NCBI GenBank assembly: GCA_034638255.1 | Contig: JAWPGT010000001.1 | Location: 992,001 to 1,056,000, forward strand | DNA length: 64,000 bases | Reading direction: 5' to 3' | Source of the DNA: Coprinus comatus | Lineage: Eukaryota; Basidiomycota; Agaricomycetes; Agaricales; Agaricaceae | Shown: positions 40,848 through 53,400 of the stretch, one piece after another | Position numbering within the stretch: the stretch's first letter is position 1 | How the letters are laid out: every line of letters starts with the position of its first letter | Notes under the pieces: generated by a model | Seen by the model: the letters and a program-made list of their open reading frames with translations, nothing else | Database searches by the model: none | What the model was told of the DNA's origin: nothing | Translations under genes and position numbers: made by a program

Positions 40848-40953
40848 CCAGTAGAACTCATGCTTTACATTTTCATTCCCCTCCGAGTTTGTTGCTTCCC
40901 TTCCTATTCTCTCCTTTCAAACCGACATTCATTTCATCAACTTCACCGAACCC

Positions 40954-42303
40954 ATGTCTCGTCTGTTCACTGTCTTTTCCTTGGTCCTGGCTCTGTCAGC
41001 CATCCCGGAAGGGCTGGCCGGTCCGGCCTGTGCTCAGAAGTACCATGGGCAGGAAGCTTGCATAGAAAAATGCAAATCAAACTGGGGCTGGACTGGTACA
41101 ATGAGAGGCAACGACCGATGGGGCTCAGTGATTTCCAAGGTCGATAACAATGACTGGGACGCTATCTTGGCCGAAGCTTGTGGTTTACCGTGAGTTATTC
41201 ACCGAGACAGATATACCTAGCTGGTTCTAACAATTATTACATTAGAGCTACTATCTCAGGCACTATCTCTAGTGCTGCAGGAGTTCCGACATTGATCACC
41301 CAACCTGGTCCAATCATCGGTGCTGGCTTAGATCCCGCTGAAGCTACGAACAAAGCTCCTTCTACCGTTTCGCCTTCCGTCGCAATCGACTCTGCATCTC
41401 GCTCGGTCACATCTCAGTCTTCTTCGGTTGTATCATCATCGCCCTCCACCGTCCCTACTACTGCATCTAGTCTTACCACCACTATTCAATCCACTACTAG
41501 GAGCCGTATTGTCACCAGTGTCCGACCTACACCCACCACTACATCTATCAAGCCCCAGCCAACAACAACCCGGGCCCCCGAGCCTTCACCAACTATTTCA
41601 CAGCCTAGCTCAGGCACTGGCACTGGCAATAATAGTGGCAGCGGCTCTGGGTCCTCCGACATCCAGGCTTATTTGACTGCTCACAACACTGTCCGTTCTA
41701 ATCATGGGGCCGCAGCTCTAGTCTGGAGCAATGAACTGGCTAGCAAAGCTCAAGAATGGGCCAATGGTTGCAAGTTCGAACACTCTGGTGGTTCTCTTGG
41801 TGCTTTCGGAGGTGGGTATTAAAATCCCACGATTTAAAGGAGTTATTGACATGTCTTATTGATAGAAAATCTTGCTGCTGGAACCGGAGACAAGTATGGC
41901 ATTGCAGCGGCCATTAAGTCATGGACTGATGAAGTTAGTGAGTATCAAATTCCACCGTTTAAGTTATGGACTGGAGGAGCGTGTTATTAAATGCGTTTGG
42001 AATAGGCAATTACAATGGGAATAATCCTCAGGCTTCTCATTTCACTCAAGTTGTATGGAAGAGTACTCAACAGCTTGGCTGCGCTATGCAATTATGCGAC
42101 GGAATCTTCCCTTCTGCTGTAAGTGTCAATCATGATTTCCGTTCATAAAGGAGATTATTCATCCGTTCAATAGAAAGCCAAGTATTTCGTATGCGAGTAC
42201 TTCCCTCAAGGAAATTTCATTGGTCGTTTTGCGTGAGTATCCCTATGCACTCGTTACAAGTTCGGCTTCTCACATTTAAATTAGCGAAAACGTTCAAGTT
42301 TGA
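40954..42303 (+). CDS. Secreted CAP-superfamily (SCP/PR-1-like) protein
   Basis: Predicted extracellular protein of 354 aa, exons 40954-41189, 41246-41811, 41866-41937, 42006-42118, 42174-42232, 42285-42303. The signal peptide is about residues 1-22 (LFTVFSLVLALSAIPEGLAG). A Cys-containing module (ACIEKCKSNWGWTGTM, NDRWGSVISKV, ILAEACG) comes next, then a ~110-residue Ser/Thr/Pro linker that is surely O-glycosylated. The CAP domain has LTAHNTVRSNHGAAALVWSN, GENLAAG and SHFTQVVWKSTQQLGCAM, including the conserved His and Glu residues, and ends CEYFPQGNFIGRFAENVQV. Fungal CAP proteins (Pry1-type) bind sterols and are exported; a role in host or substrate interaction is possible but not shown. 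The last coding exon is 19 nt. Confidence 0.92.
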
Positions 42304-42881
42304 CGAACATGAACCAACGGGTGTACCTTTCATCCTTGTTTCATCCAACTTGAAACACAGTATGCTAGACGTTCTGCAACTCCAAAATAGTCTGCAGGCT
42401 TCTTCGTGTCGAATCATTTCAACCTTGCTTCATTCTCATTTTCTGTATCGTGTGTTCAATCGGTATTTTCTCGTGTTTCAAGCTTGTGGTATGCCGTCAT
42501 TTGATATGATAGTTACCTGTTAAAGAGTTTTAGCAGCGCTGAAGCTAAAGTCTTACGGTCGTCGATGTATATTAAACTGTACAATACACATCTGGAATGT
42601 AAATTCTTGTCATTTTTCTGCAATCATATACCCATTTTTATCTGAACGTACCAGAGTAATGGTATGAAATAAAGCATTCAACCCCGTTTACCGTTCAATT
42701 GCTATTCACTAGAATGTGTGCGTTGCTTGATTCGCGTTGTTGACTTTGAGAAAGGATGTATCAAGAGTCTAATTTCCGAATGCTGACATAATCAATTGAT
42801 ACCGAGACGTAACACATAAGCAATGGAATCCGAATTTCATCTGTTAATTGACATGAACCACCACCAATAACACCTTTACTC
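42304..42881 (+). other. Intergenic region between CAP and DLT1 genes
   Basis: 578 bp between two plus-strand genes; AT-rich. No coding or RNA gene recognised. Confidence 0.5.
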
Positions 42882-44224
42882 ATGTTCTCCAACAAACTAC
42901 TGAGGACCTTTTCGGAATCTGCTTATGTTTTCTTAGTGCTAATAACAGTTGTTGCTACTGGTTTATCCTGCGCTGCACTCCTTTCTCAAGCCGTTAGAAC
43001 TGCACCCAACAGGAATTGGACTAATAATTTCAATGCTCTTGTCATTGGTGCTTCTTACATTATTGTGGTGAGTAGCTGTCGTTCCTTTTCGTTCCCATAA
43101 AATATGTCCTTTGATATCAAACATGAAATTTTTTAGCTCGTAACGTCTTTGCTGTTATGCGTCAAGCGACGTGTTGCTGTTCGTCTAAAATTGCATAGAA
43201 TATCAAAAACGCCAAAATCACTTAATGAATCAGACCTTCCAAAGGTGTGTAGTTTAATAGCTTGAACTCTCCGTTCGGTTTATAATAATGCTCACAACGC
43301 TGCTGCTGGGAACGTTATGTAGTCCGTCCATCAATACATTACTCAAGAATACTACCGCGCATGCTTGATTTCACATGAATCGTTACCCAAGGACGTTGTA
43401 CATGAGGGTTGGGGCAGGCCTGGTGGGTTTTTTGTAATTCAAATGAGACAGGCGACATCCAGTTATCCCTCTTAAGGGTTGCAAATTGGGGAGGTTTTTT
43501 TGAACACCCGCAGTTGCGAACGGACATGAATCACCTCATTATGTGCGCAGCACTTTTAATTCGGTTCGATCGTACAAGGAAAGGATTATGTGATTGCGAA
43601 CTTGTCTGACGACGAAACACTCACGATCCACACCTGTTCATGTAACCTGTCGCAACAGCCATAACGTTCCGAAACCATGAATAACGTGGTTTAATACAGG
43701 GATTAATATTAACATAAAATCTGCAGGTACACCTTATGCTGGACAACGTTTACGACGCGTCCTACTGGATACAGTACCTCAAATCGGTACGTTTGCCTTT
43801 CCTCCTAAAAGCCATAGGGGGTTTCAAGTCTGAAGGTGTGTATCATTCTGAACCGAATAAACCAGATGCCCTTGCAAGAATTGTGATACCCCTTCAACCT
43901 CAAATGAAACCACACGGTCGAATGTTACACCATTTTCGGTTCATTGCCCCGTTGCTTCCGAATGATGAAGATAAGATTTCAGCGTTACATTACTATGATG
44001 CTGCGATTCAAATTGCTAGAATATCGAGGAGGGAGTTAACCGAAGATGAATTTTACATTGGGATACAAGCCGCTGATGATATTTTGAGATGGTGAGCTGC
44101 CGTGACGTATCGTGCCTAGTAAATTCGGTTAACAAGGGCCCTCATTTCTAGTCTCGATTTGTGTAGACCGGATAGATCGGAGTTATCTTCTATTCAACTC
44201 AGTGATTATTCCCATGAATCCTAA
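42882..44224 (+). CDS. DLT1: DLT1-like membrane protein (defect at low temperature 1)
   Basis: Fungal two-helix membrane protein; yeast Dlt1 is required for growth at low temperature and its biochemical role is unknown. The model is 250 aa from exons 42882-43067, 43137-43244, 43323-43422, 43727-43786, 43866-44091 and 44152-44224. Helices are AYVFLVLITVVATGLSCAAL and LVIGASYIIVLVTSLLLCV. The conserved stretch SCAALLSQAVRTAPNRNWTN is followed by the basic loop VKRRVAVRLKLHRISK, the motif EGWGRPGTPYAGQRLRR and ALHYYDAAIQIARISRRELT. The intron 43423-43726 is 304 nt, about six times the local norm, but both flanking phases match. C-terminal residues after the last junction are not conserved. Confidence 0.85.
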
Positions 44225-44372
44225 TACCCTCTGGTACATATATATTATTTATGATATCATTAGTTTCATGCAAAATTCTAAACTCTCCGGAAAAACCCAG
44301 TGACAATTTGCTCCTGCTCCTCGGAATATTGTAAACAACATCAGGTGAACAGGACTCATAGGTTGACATGAT

Positions 44373-45495
<1,123 letters not shown>

Positions 45496-45911
45496 GTCAG
45501 ATGGATTGTGTGGGGATTGGGATGGATTTGGGAGGCCGATGAGGATGAGGTTAGCTGGTTCGTATCCTGCGCTTCTTATGAAGGCAAGGAGGACGCGTGA
45601 GAGCAAGAAGAGGGCGAAGAAGGATGCAAAGGTGGAAGCGAGAAATGCAAGCTGGAATTTGTTAGGCATAAGAGTTAACCTGAGTAAAAATAATAGTTAT
45701 TAGCAACAGGGCCAAACAGAAGCAAACAGTTGGGATTAGTTTGTGGGTGGAGAGAACAGCTCTGTCTTTCGTCCTCGCACGCTGGTCGTGCATTTCACTT
45801 TGCTTTCCGATGCCTCTCTCAGACCGCAGGCGTACTATTCCAGCCCCACTCTTCATCCAAAACCCTCAAATACCCGACCAGCCCTCAGATGAACCCGACA
45901 ACCAATCCGCC
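45496..45911. other. Divergent intergenic region, CBR1 / phosphatase
   Basis: 416 bp between two divergent start codons. Frames are open on both strands through parts of it (extra in-frame ATGs at 45669 minus and 45809 plus), but their translations look like leader sequence. No other feature seen. Confidence 0.5.
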
Positions 45912-48028
45912 ATGAGCCGCCGTAAAAACACAAAAAAGCTTTCTCTCAATCTTTCTTCTGCAACTTCCTCTACCTTTTCCCTCAACTAACCCTTCGGCCC
46001 CTCCCAGTGCTGTAGATCCTTCCTTGCCTCGTCTCGGAGTTCCCAGGAGACCCTCGGTCATCTCCCTTCCCACCCCCGCAGGCCCCACCAGCTCCCTCCT
46101 CCATCGCAAGGAAGAAGACGGCGGCTCCCCCACCATCCCCTATACAGATGGTCCTATTCAAATCATTCCTGGCATCTGGATCGGCTCAGAGGACAATGCC
46201 CGTGACTGGAAAGGTCTGGTTGAACGTGGTGTCAAATCCATTCTCAACGTAGCTAAGGAAGTTACCTCGCCTTTTGATGCTATATCAGAACAACCACTTC
46301 GCCCCACCGTCTCCGTTCCTAATTTCAAGGCCGGTAACCACCAAACCACATTCTACCCACCTCATCTCCCGAGCGGCAGGCCCGGAATGCATTACCTCAA
46401 ACTTCAGTGGTCCCACGGCCAGAAGGATCTTGTCAATGGCGGTTTCCAACCGGCAATGGACTTTGTTGATGCTGCTCTCGCTCGCGGAGAGGGAGTCCTT
46501 GTCCAGTACGCATGTCACATGGCCTGAGTGATTCTGATGCTAATACATATGTCCAGCTGTCAATGTGGCATATCGCGATCGGCTACCATGGTCATTGCAC
46601 TGGTCATGCGGGCCGCTGCTGAACGGTCATCCTGGTACCCCCAGAGGTATGGGATTTGAAGGGCATGCAAGGCGCATATACCTTCGTCAAACAAAAAAGC
46701 AAATGGGTCGGACCTAATATGTCGTATGTATTTACCCTTGCCGTACCCGTGCCATATGCTAACATCAAGTTAGCCTTATTTATGAGTTGCTTGATTATGA
46801 GAAGAAACTCCGGAAAGACGCAGGTTCCCCATGTTTGTCCGACAAGGAATCCGATGTAGCCAGCGAAGAAGAAGAATGGTCCAGACGGCGCCAGCAGTTA
46901 GACGAAGAGCTGTCAGACAACGAAACTTCCGTTAGAGAAATCTCCCTTGTGATGCAGGAAGCTCAGGCTCTCGATAAGGCGATGGAAGATCGCATGGTTG
47001 CCCGCAAATCATCCGCCTCTTCGCTCACGTCAACTGGCTCGGGTTTAGGCATGGGTCCCACTTGGCGTTCCCGTTATGGACCTTCGCGTAAACGAGCTGG
47101 TTCTGTTGCCAGCAATATGACGAGCAATAGCATCATCAGTGAAAACTTGGTAGAGGAAGAAGAAGAACCCGAGCTACTTGGTGTTGGGGGTGGATTTGAT
47201 AGCGAACGTGAACGACGGCGCAGCGCCGATACCTTGGAGTCTTCGACAACCAACTCCCCTGATGATGAGATTGAATCAACTCCTCGAAACGTTGTCTATC
47301 CATTGAAGACGGCTCGTCCCACATTTACACTACTTGCACCTCCCTCGGCACCAGCATGGAAGAAATCTTTCAACTTACCACCGCCGCCTTTGACCGCCGT
47401 GCGGTCAACATTTAATATACCATCGAGGACAAAACACAAGCATCGGCCACCACCCATTGGGCTCCCTCCGGTGCCCTCTTCTCCTGTTACCGTGGTCGTT
47501 GATAAACAAGATTCCCCCGCGGTACCCATACCCCCATCCAAACTATCTGATCGTGTCACTGTTACTCCAACAAGGCAGACTTACTCGCCTTCTCAATCTC
47601 TGCCTAGTACAACCCATATACCCGAACATTCTTCTCCTCAGCCACCTTTTATTCCTGCATCTCTTCCTAGAGCAAATTTGCGAAAGCGCACAGTATCCGG
47701 AAAACCGCTGCCGCCTCCCCTTCACTTGCTTCGAAAGTCGAGTGCACCAGAGGCATCTATGCTTGTCTCCTCTGCAACACCTCAGCAAACTCTTTTCGTT
47801 TTCCCACCTTCACCTACTCTAACCACCCGAACGCCTTCTGCTGTCATGCTCACCACACAAACCTCTGGTAGAGCTGGGCCAGTCCCGTTCCCAATGTTGT
47901 CGACGCCGAGAATTTCCACGTTCAGGCATCATGGGAGAACTCGGTCATTCATAGGTGTAAGTACACCGATGACACCCACAACAGCATTTACAAAGGTTGA
48001 AGCTCGAGGTTACGTTGGCATCCAATAA
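45912..48028 (+). CDS. Dual-specificity protein phosphatase, two frameshifts in this assembly
   Basis: Tyr/Ser-Thr phosphatase of the MAPK-phosphatase type (Msg5/Pmp1-like). Exons 45912-46505, 46557-46723, 46774-48028. The active site is made across the first junction: VHCQCGISRSATMVIALV, with catalytic Cys and Arg in HCx5R. Before it comes the substrate-site segment IIPGIWIGSEDNARDWKGL, and after it EVWDLKGMQGAYTFVKQKSK and GPNMSLIYELLDYEKKL. A long Ser/Pro-rich tail of about 410 residues follows. The reading frame breaks twice: after SSATSSTF near 45985 (one base too many, in a run of four T) and after RSSWYP near 46640 (one base too few, in a run of five C). Each break is explained by one homopolymer base, and the two cancel. 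I therefore suspect sequence error, but a pseudogene is possible. Confidence 0.75.
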
Positions 48029-48569
48029 TCGTCGAGTAGGTTGGTTTGGATGATTTTTACTTGAATTATGTTTTCACCTCAACCCTTGCATTTTCTGCGT
48101 ACGTTTCTCCTTTAAGCAATTGGACTACCTACTTTCATACACCAGCATGGTATCTAGTTACCTTTCACTTGCCCATGTTTTCACCACTGGGTAACGGTTT
48201 CTGCATTTTATGTTTTGTGTTACCTCTTTATTTTTTACTGGCTGTCTTTGCATGCATCAACGCTTTCTTCCACATTTTTTCTTTTTCTTTCCCTCTTCGA
48301 TTTCGTTCATGTTTGTTCTTGCAACATCGAGAGCTTCGAACACTTTTCGGTTGGACTTGACCGTAAAGCCGCCCATTGTATTTCATAGTCTTTTCCCTTG
48401 CCTATATACTTATATGTCTTCGTTATATTGACGTACGACGTCTCCTGTTGGTTCTTTTCGACCCCCTCTGCAATATGAAAAAGATAACAGTGACTCAAGC
48501 ATGGAAATTGCGTAGATCACAAGGCAATGAGGATTTGGTTGAGATTTAACATGTACAGAGAACCCAAGA
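48029..48569. other. Convergent 3' region, phosphatase / TVP23
   Basis: 541 bp, T-rich on the plus strand, holding 3' untranslated sequence of both genes. No gene recognised. Confidence 0.5.
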
Positions 48570-49940
48570 TTACGATCCAAAGACTTTTCCAACACTTCTT
48601 TTAACAGCTCCTGTGAGGAGTTGACCGCCAATTCCACCAATTCCAAGACCCCAGCTGCCACCCACAACATTATCGGCCCAGCGCTGTTTTGCATCTCGAT
48701 CTCTGTATGTGTCTTATGAGCATTCCACGACGCAAGGCGTATGATGCATACACAAAACGAAGTACGTACGCATAAGTGAAGCCAACAGCGTTTGTGATGT
48801 TGAATACTAGGGCAAGGATTACAATTGGGATGAAACTGAAAACAGTCATTAATTATGAACATGAACATGGCAAAAGCGGAATCAGGGTGTGGAATGCTTA
48901 CAATAGTCCAAGCTTAAGGATTGAAACGATGAGTAAAAGAGCCCAAAGAATTGGAAAGACGTAGATGGCAATCTGATTTTATAGTTGATGTTAAGGAACG
49001 TGGGCGTTTGAATGAAATATTGAATCTCACCCAAAACATTCTGTTAACAGAAATAAATAAAAATTAGAAGTAGATGAACTTGAAAAAATGGAAGACGTAC
49101 TTGGAATCCACAGGATTTGCGGGTCTCGAAGGCTAAAAATCATTATTGAGTTATAAACTTGTATCTGGTATGACTGTAAAGCTGGTTTAAGCATACATCT
49201 CGACTCTCAAATACCCAATAGCTTTCGCCATCTTCATCTACCTGTTGGCATGGTTGTTATTTGGAAAAGAAATCAACATTATAGGGAGCAACACACCTGG
49301 TTCCAGAACCGCAGTCCAACGAGGGTTCGTCCAGCAACATTCTATAAATCTGAGTTTAAACACCTTGAATTTGATAGTATCTAATTTGACGCACCCTGCA
49401 GTTCCAAAAGTCACAGGATAATAGGACAACAACAAGAACAGTCTAATAAATATTGTCCAAGTCAAGGATAGATACGAGACGCCATAGGTATAAGGAACAT
49501 ACAGAAAGCACATAGTTATCTGTAAACCATCCTGAAAGGACATAGACTGCAACTGCTAAAATACGGAAGAGGAATAGGAAGAATAGAGCGAGTGGGTGCG
49601 CAGACTGTTCATTAAATTGTGCTCAGAATTTGCCACAAGTAAAAGTGGGATATTTGTACCTGACGGAATATGCCAGCTATTCCTATATGTTTGGAATAGT
49701 GTCAGTTATGAGGAAGAGATAAATAGTTACGGCGGTCTGACCTGATTCTGCGTCTCCGTCTGTACTCGCCATTGCCTGCCCACTCGACCCATTCGCACTA
49801 ATATTGTGTGCAGTTGGTGTCAATACAACCTGGGGACGCACATTTGATTTTTGAGCTTTTCCAGATATGTTTCCAGAGATGGACTCAGAAGGGTCATCTG
49901 GCTCGATAGTATTGTCAAGTAATGGTGTAGCAACACTCAT
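48570..49940 (-). CDS. TVP23: Golgi membrane protein TVP23
   Basis: Four-helix Golgi protein of the TVP23/FAM18 family, involved in vesicle traffic. The model is 257 aa from 11 exons: 49742-49940, 49660-49682, 49503-49604, 49395-49442, 49297-49341, 49197-49241, 49101-49132, 49031-49040, 48902-48972, 48770-48835, 48570-48702. Helices and signatures: [60 protein letters not shown], then [40 protein letters not shown] and [12 protein letters not shown] ending [13 protein letters not shown]. Exon 8 is a 10-nt micro-exon (MFW). All introns 53-68 nt, GT-AG. The start at 49940 follows a short alternative in-frame leader. Confidence 0.93.
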
Positions 49941-50489
49941 AATAAACTGGACGTCAAGCAAGTATTGAGGATAGATGTGGTTATAGAGGTGAGTACATAA
50001 GGCAATCTATTCCCACAGTACATTGATATGTGTAATAACGTCCAGGGTTATCCTCACTTATTTGAGTTAATGCTAAACTATTCCTCTTAGTCTCTTGTGT
50101 TCCTTACCCTTACTGACACAAGAGATATCTATATTCTTTTCATACCATTGTCCTTTTTGGACGATTCAGAGGGCACACCATAGTTACTTCAATATACACA
50201 CTTGTCGCATTCACTCCCCAACCTCTCACATTGTTTTCATTGCTGTTCATCTCTTTTTGAACCAATGCCTAGTACCTTCTCCTTCTCTCTAGCATTCCCT
50301 AAGTCAATTCATTGTATTAGTTATCAAAACGTTAGTCGATAATCTGCCGCTAAATTTGTTTGAAGTATTTCATCGCTATTGTCGCGATAGTTTTTTTTAA
50401 CGCATTGGATAAATAGATAGACTGTATGTTGTCATTAATGAAAGCATATTTTTGTGTATCTATAGTAACACAAATACATATCGCTCAGT
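49941..50489. other. Intergenic region between TVP23 and GH74
   Basis: 549 bp between two minus-strand genes: promoter of TVP23 and 3' region of GH74. No gene seen. Confidence 0.5.
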
Positions 50490-53400
50490 TTAATTGGGTA
50501 CACATTGAGAGTAGACTGCCAATTGAGATTAGCAGCGGTAGTCAGAATGTTAAACGCACTTACAAGCATTTTGGACGATGCAAGTGTATCCTGAAACGCA
50601 ACTTGTCGGCCCAGTCCAACCTTGACCTCCACACTGTCCATAGGCCCCTGCAGGTACCTGGGTGCTTGTTGATGTGGGCGCTGAAGATGTAGCAGTGGTA
50701 GTTTTTGAAGTAGTCGTGGTCGTAGTCGAAGTGGTGCTGGTTGACGGTGTTGAGGTACTGGACGAAGTGGTGGTAGCAGTGGTGGGAGGTGCGGCACCAG
50801 CGACATCGCCGTAAAAGATACCACGCCCATTAGTACCAATATAAACACTATCATGCAGGTCCATGAGTTTGGTTTCTGGAAAAAATATAGTTTTGCGCGA
50901 CTCACCGTCCATAGACACGAGCATCAGCAGTTATACAATTGGCACTGGCAGATCCAAATCCATGTGCAGCATCGTTAATCTTCACCCAATTAACACCACC
51001 ATCATCAGACCTGAAGTAACCAACACCACTCAAATTGGCAGATGCATATACTGCAGGATAACCTCCAGTAGTTTTAGGTGCACCAAGAGCAATGCCCCAA
51101 GCTTGGCTAATACCAGATATCAATGTGAAAGAAGTTCCGCTATCTGTTGAGTGGAATAGACCTTTATCGGTGGAGACCCAGACATCGCCTGTGACGCTAG
51201 GGTGGGCCGCAATGTCAAAAACTGAGGTCGAAGATCCAAGTGATCCCTTAGAGCTGAAAGTCTTGCCGTTGTCATTTGATAGGTAGAATGTAGAACCAGA
51301 TGCACCATAAAATATGGCATTAGACTTCTTGTCCGACGCAATGGCGGCACCAGAAGGGAGGGTAGAGACGGCAGAAAAGGCAGCTTGATTTTGTGATACC
51401 AAAATACCATTGGAGCTGGTACGCCAGAGTATCGTATCACCGTTAGCAGAAATTGCTACCTTGCCGCCATTGACATTGTCAGGAGCACCATAATGTTGAT
51501 TCCATGTGACTCCGTAATCAGAGGAGATAGCAACTTGCTTTCCAGAAGAGCTGTCCCCTGTACCGATACGAACAATGTTGTTGGGACTGTTACCAGCAAA
51601 ATCTATATCTGCTGAGGTTGCCCAGTTGGGATTAGTATGTTTGTGGGCAGGCGCGCTGGTCAATGACTGGTGCACAAAACCTTCAAGAGTCATCAATGTT
51701 ATGGTATGCTGAATCTAATGTAATACTTACCTCCGATATCTCCAACAGCCGAAATAAGAGAAGGTCCAGATGGGGGAGAAATCAATCCAAGTATAGCAGT
51801 CTCTTCAATACCATTTGCAAGAGATTTGAGAGTAACATTGTGGGTCGTTTCCCACTGGAAAATGGAAAGGGGTTGATTAATGGACGTCATAAATAGATTG
51901 ACATACACTTGCCTTGGTGAGGTCATGACCGCCATAGATAGTAGCACCAGTACCATAAAGCCAGTGATTAGAATCAAAGGGATTAATAACAAGCGCTGAG
52001 AAGACGTTTCAGTGTGAAATACTTCAGCAGGATGTTTATCAAATACCTTCCATCATCCATCCGATTTGCAAGTTTCCAGCTGTAGTATCGACGTAACTGG
52101 GACCAAGCCATGGAGCTAGTGTATTGTCATATGTATAATATTTAGACATATCTGGGTAGTTGCCCCATGCCCAAAGCGGTGTCCATGTTGTACCACCATT
52201 CGTAGAGCGGAAGATTTGGCCATCCGGCCACCAAGAATTTAGAGCAGCGACCATTATAGTACCAGGCCGCTGTAAATCAACTGCGACTCCACCGAAGCCA
52301 AAATAAAGATCTCCGCCGCTCACGGGTGTGATATTCGTCCCTAGAGAGAGATTATCTCATCCCATGCAATATGGAGATTATGAAAATACATACAGACGCC
52401 CGTTTGAATATTGTACTTATAAATAGCTCCCACTTCCCCATCATACTGTTTCGGACTTTGTCAATAAAACGCATGGTACAACATATAGACCTGAACACAC
52501 CGGTCCAGCGCCATCGGAATATGAAATGTAGAGAGAGTTTTCGGCAGGGGAAAGAACACCCTTATGAGGAAGAAATTCGGTTGGCTGTCCAGCAACAGCA
52601 GACCCTGTGAAGATGGATTTCGGTATGCTAGACCAATTAAACCTACATAAACAGAGAGGAAAGAGAAAGGAGAGAAGAGGAAGAGGAAAGGGAAAGAATA
52701 GAAAAAGAGAGGCAGGCAAAGAGGAGAATCAGAGAGGAAGAGGAAAGGATGCGGAAGGAAAGGGAGAGAAAGACAGAAAGAGAAAGGGAGGCACAAGAGG
52801 AAGAGTTGAGGGGGACACAGATAGAGAGGATAGATGAGGAAGGAGCCCTTGTGGAGATCGAAGGGGAGGACGATTACAATTTCGCAAGAAGAGTAATAAG
52901 GAGAGAGATTAACGTGAAAATAGAAGAACAAGGCTTTGACAGCCTGGGAGCAATTGATGCACTAGAGGTTTTAAGGCAATTAGAAGGAGTACCGAGAAGA
53001 GCAGCTCACCTGGCCTGGGCAATAGCAATGGGATTGGCATGCAGTTTGCAAAAAGAAAAGGCGGAAGAGGGGGAGGCCAACATAAGAGAACTTCTGGAGC
53101 AGCATAATGAAAGCGTGGACAGAAAGTTAGATGAAATAAACAGAAAAATTGAAGATATCAAAGAGAGCGGGAAGAGAGTAAGCGTCCAGGAAGGAAGATT
53201 GAAATCAAAAGACACAGGACAGATACAAGCAGTTAGAACCTATGCCAACATCGTTGCAGCCACAGCAATGGGAGTAGTCACAGACACGGAAGAACATCAG
53301 GAAGCAGTATGGAGAGCAGAAAGGCAGGCAAAGCAAGTTCTAATAGATGGAATTGATGACGAAACGGAAGAGGGAGGAAAACTGAACATGCAAGGACTTA

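Noticed and set aside
43409..43609. 66-codon frame within the DLT1 region
   Set aside because: It lies mostly inside the 304-nt intron and is explained by read-through from exon 3.
45496..45669. Longer N-terminus for cytochrome b5 reductase
   Set aside because: Open frame, but the sequence just before the chosen ATG looks like leader, and the family starts near the membrane anchor.
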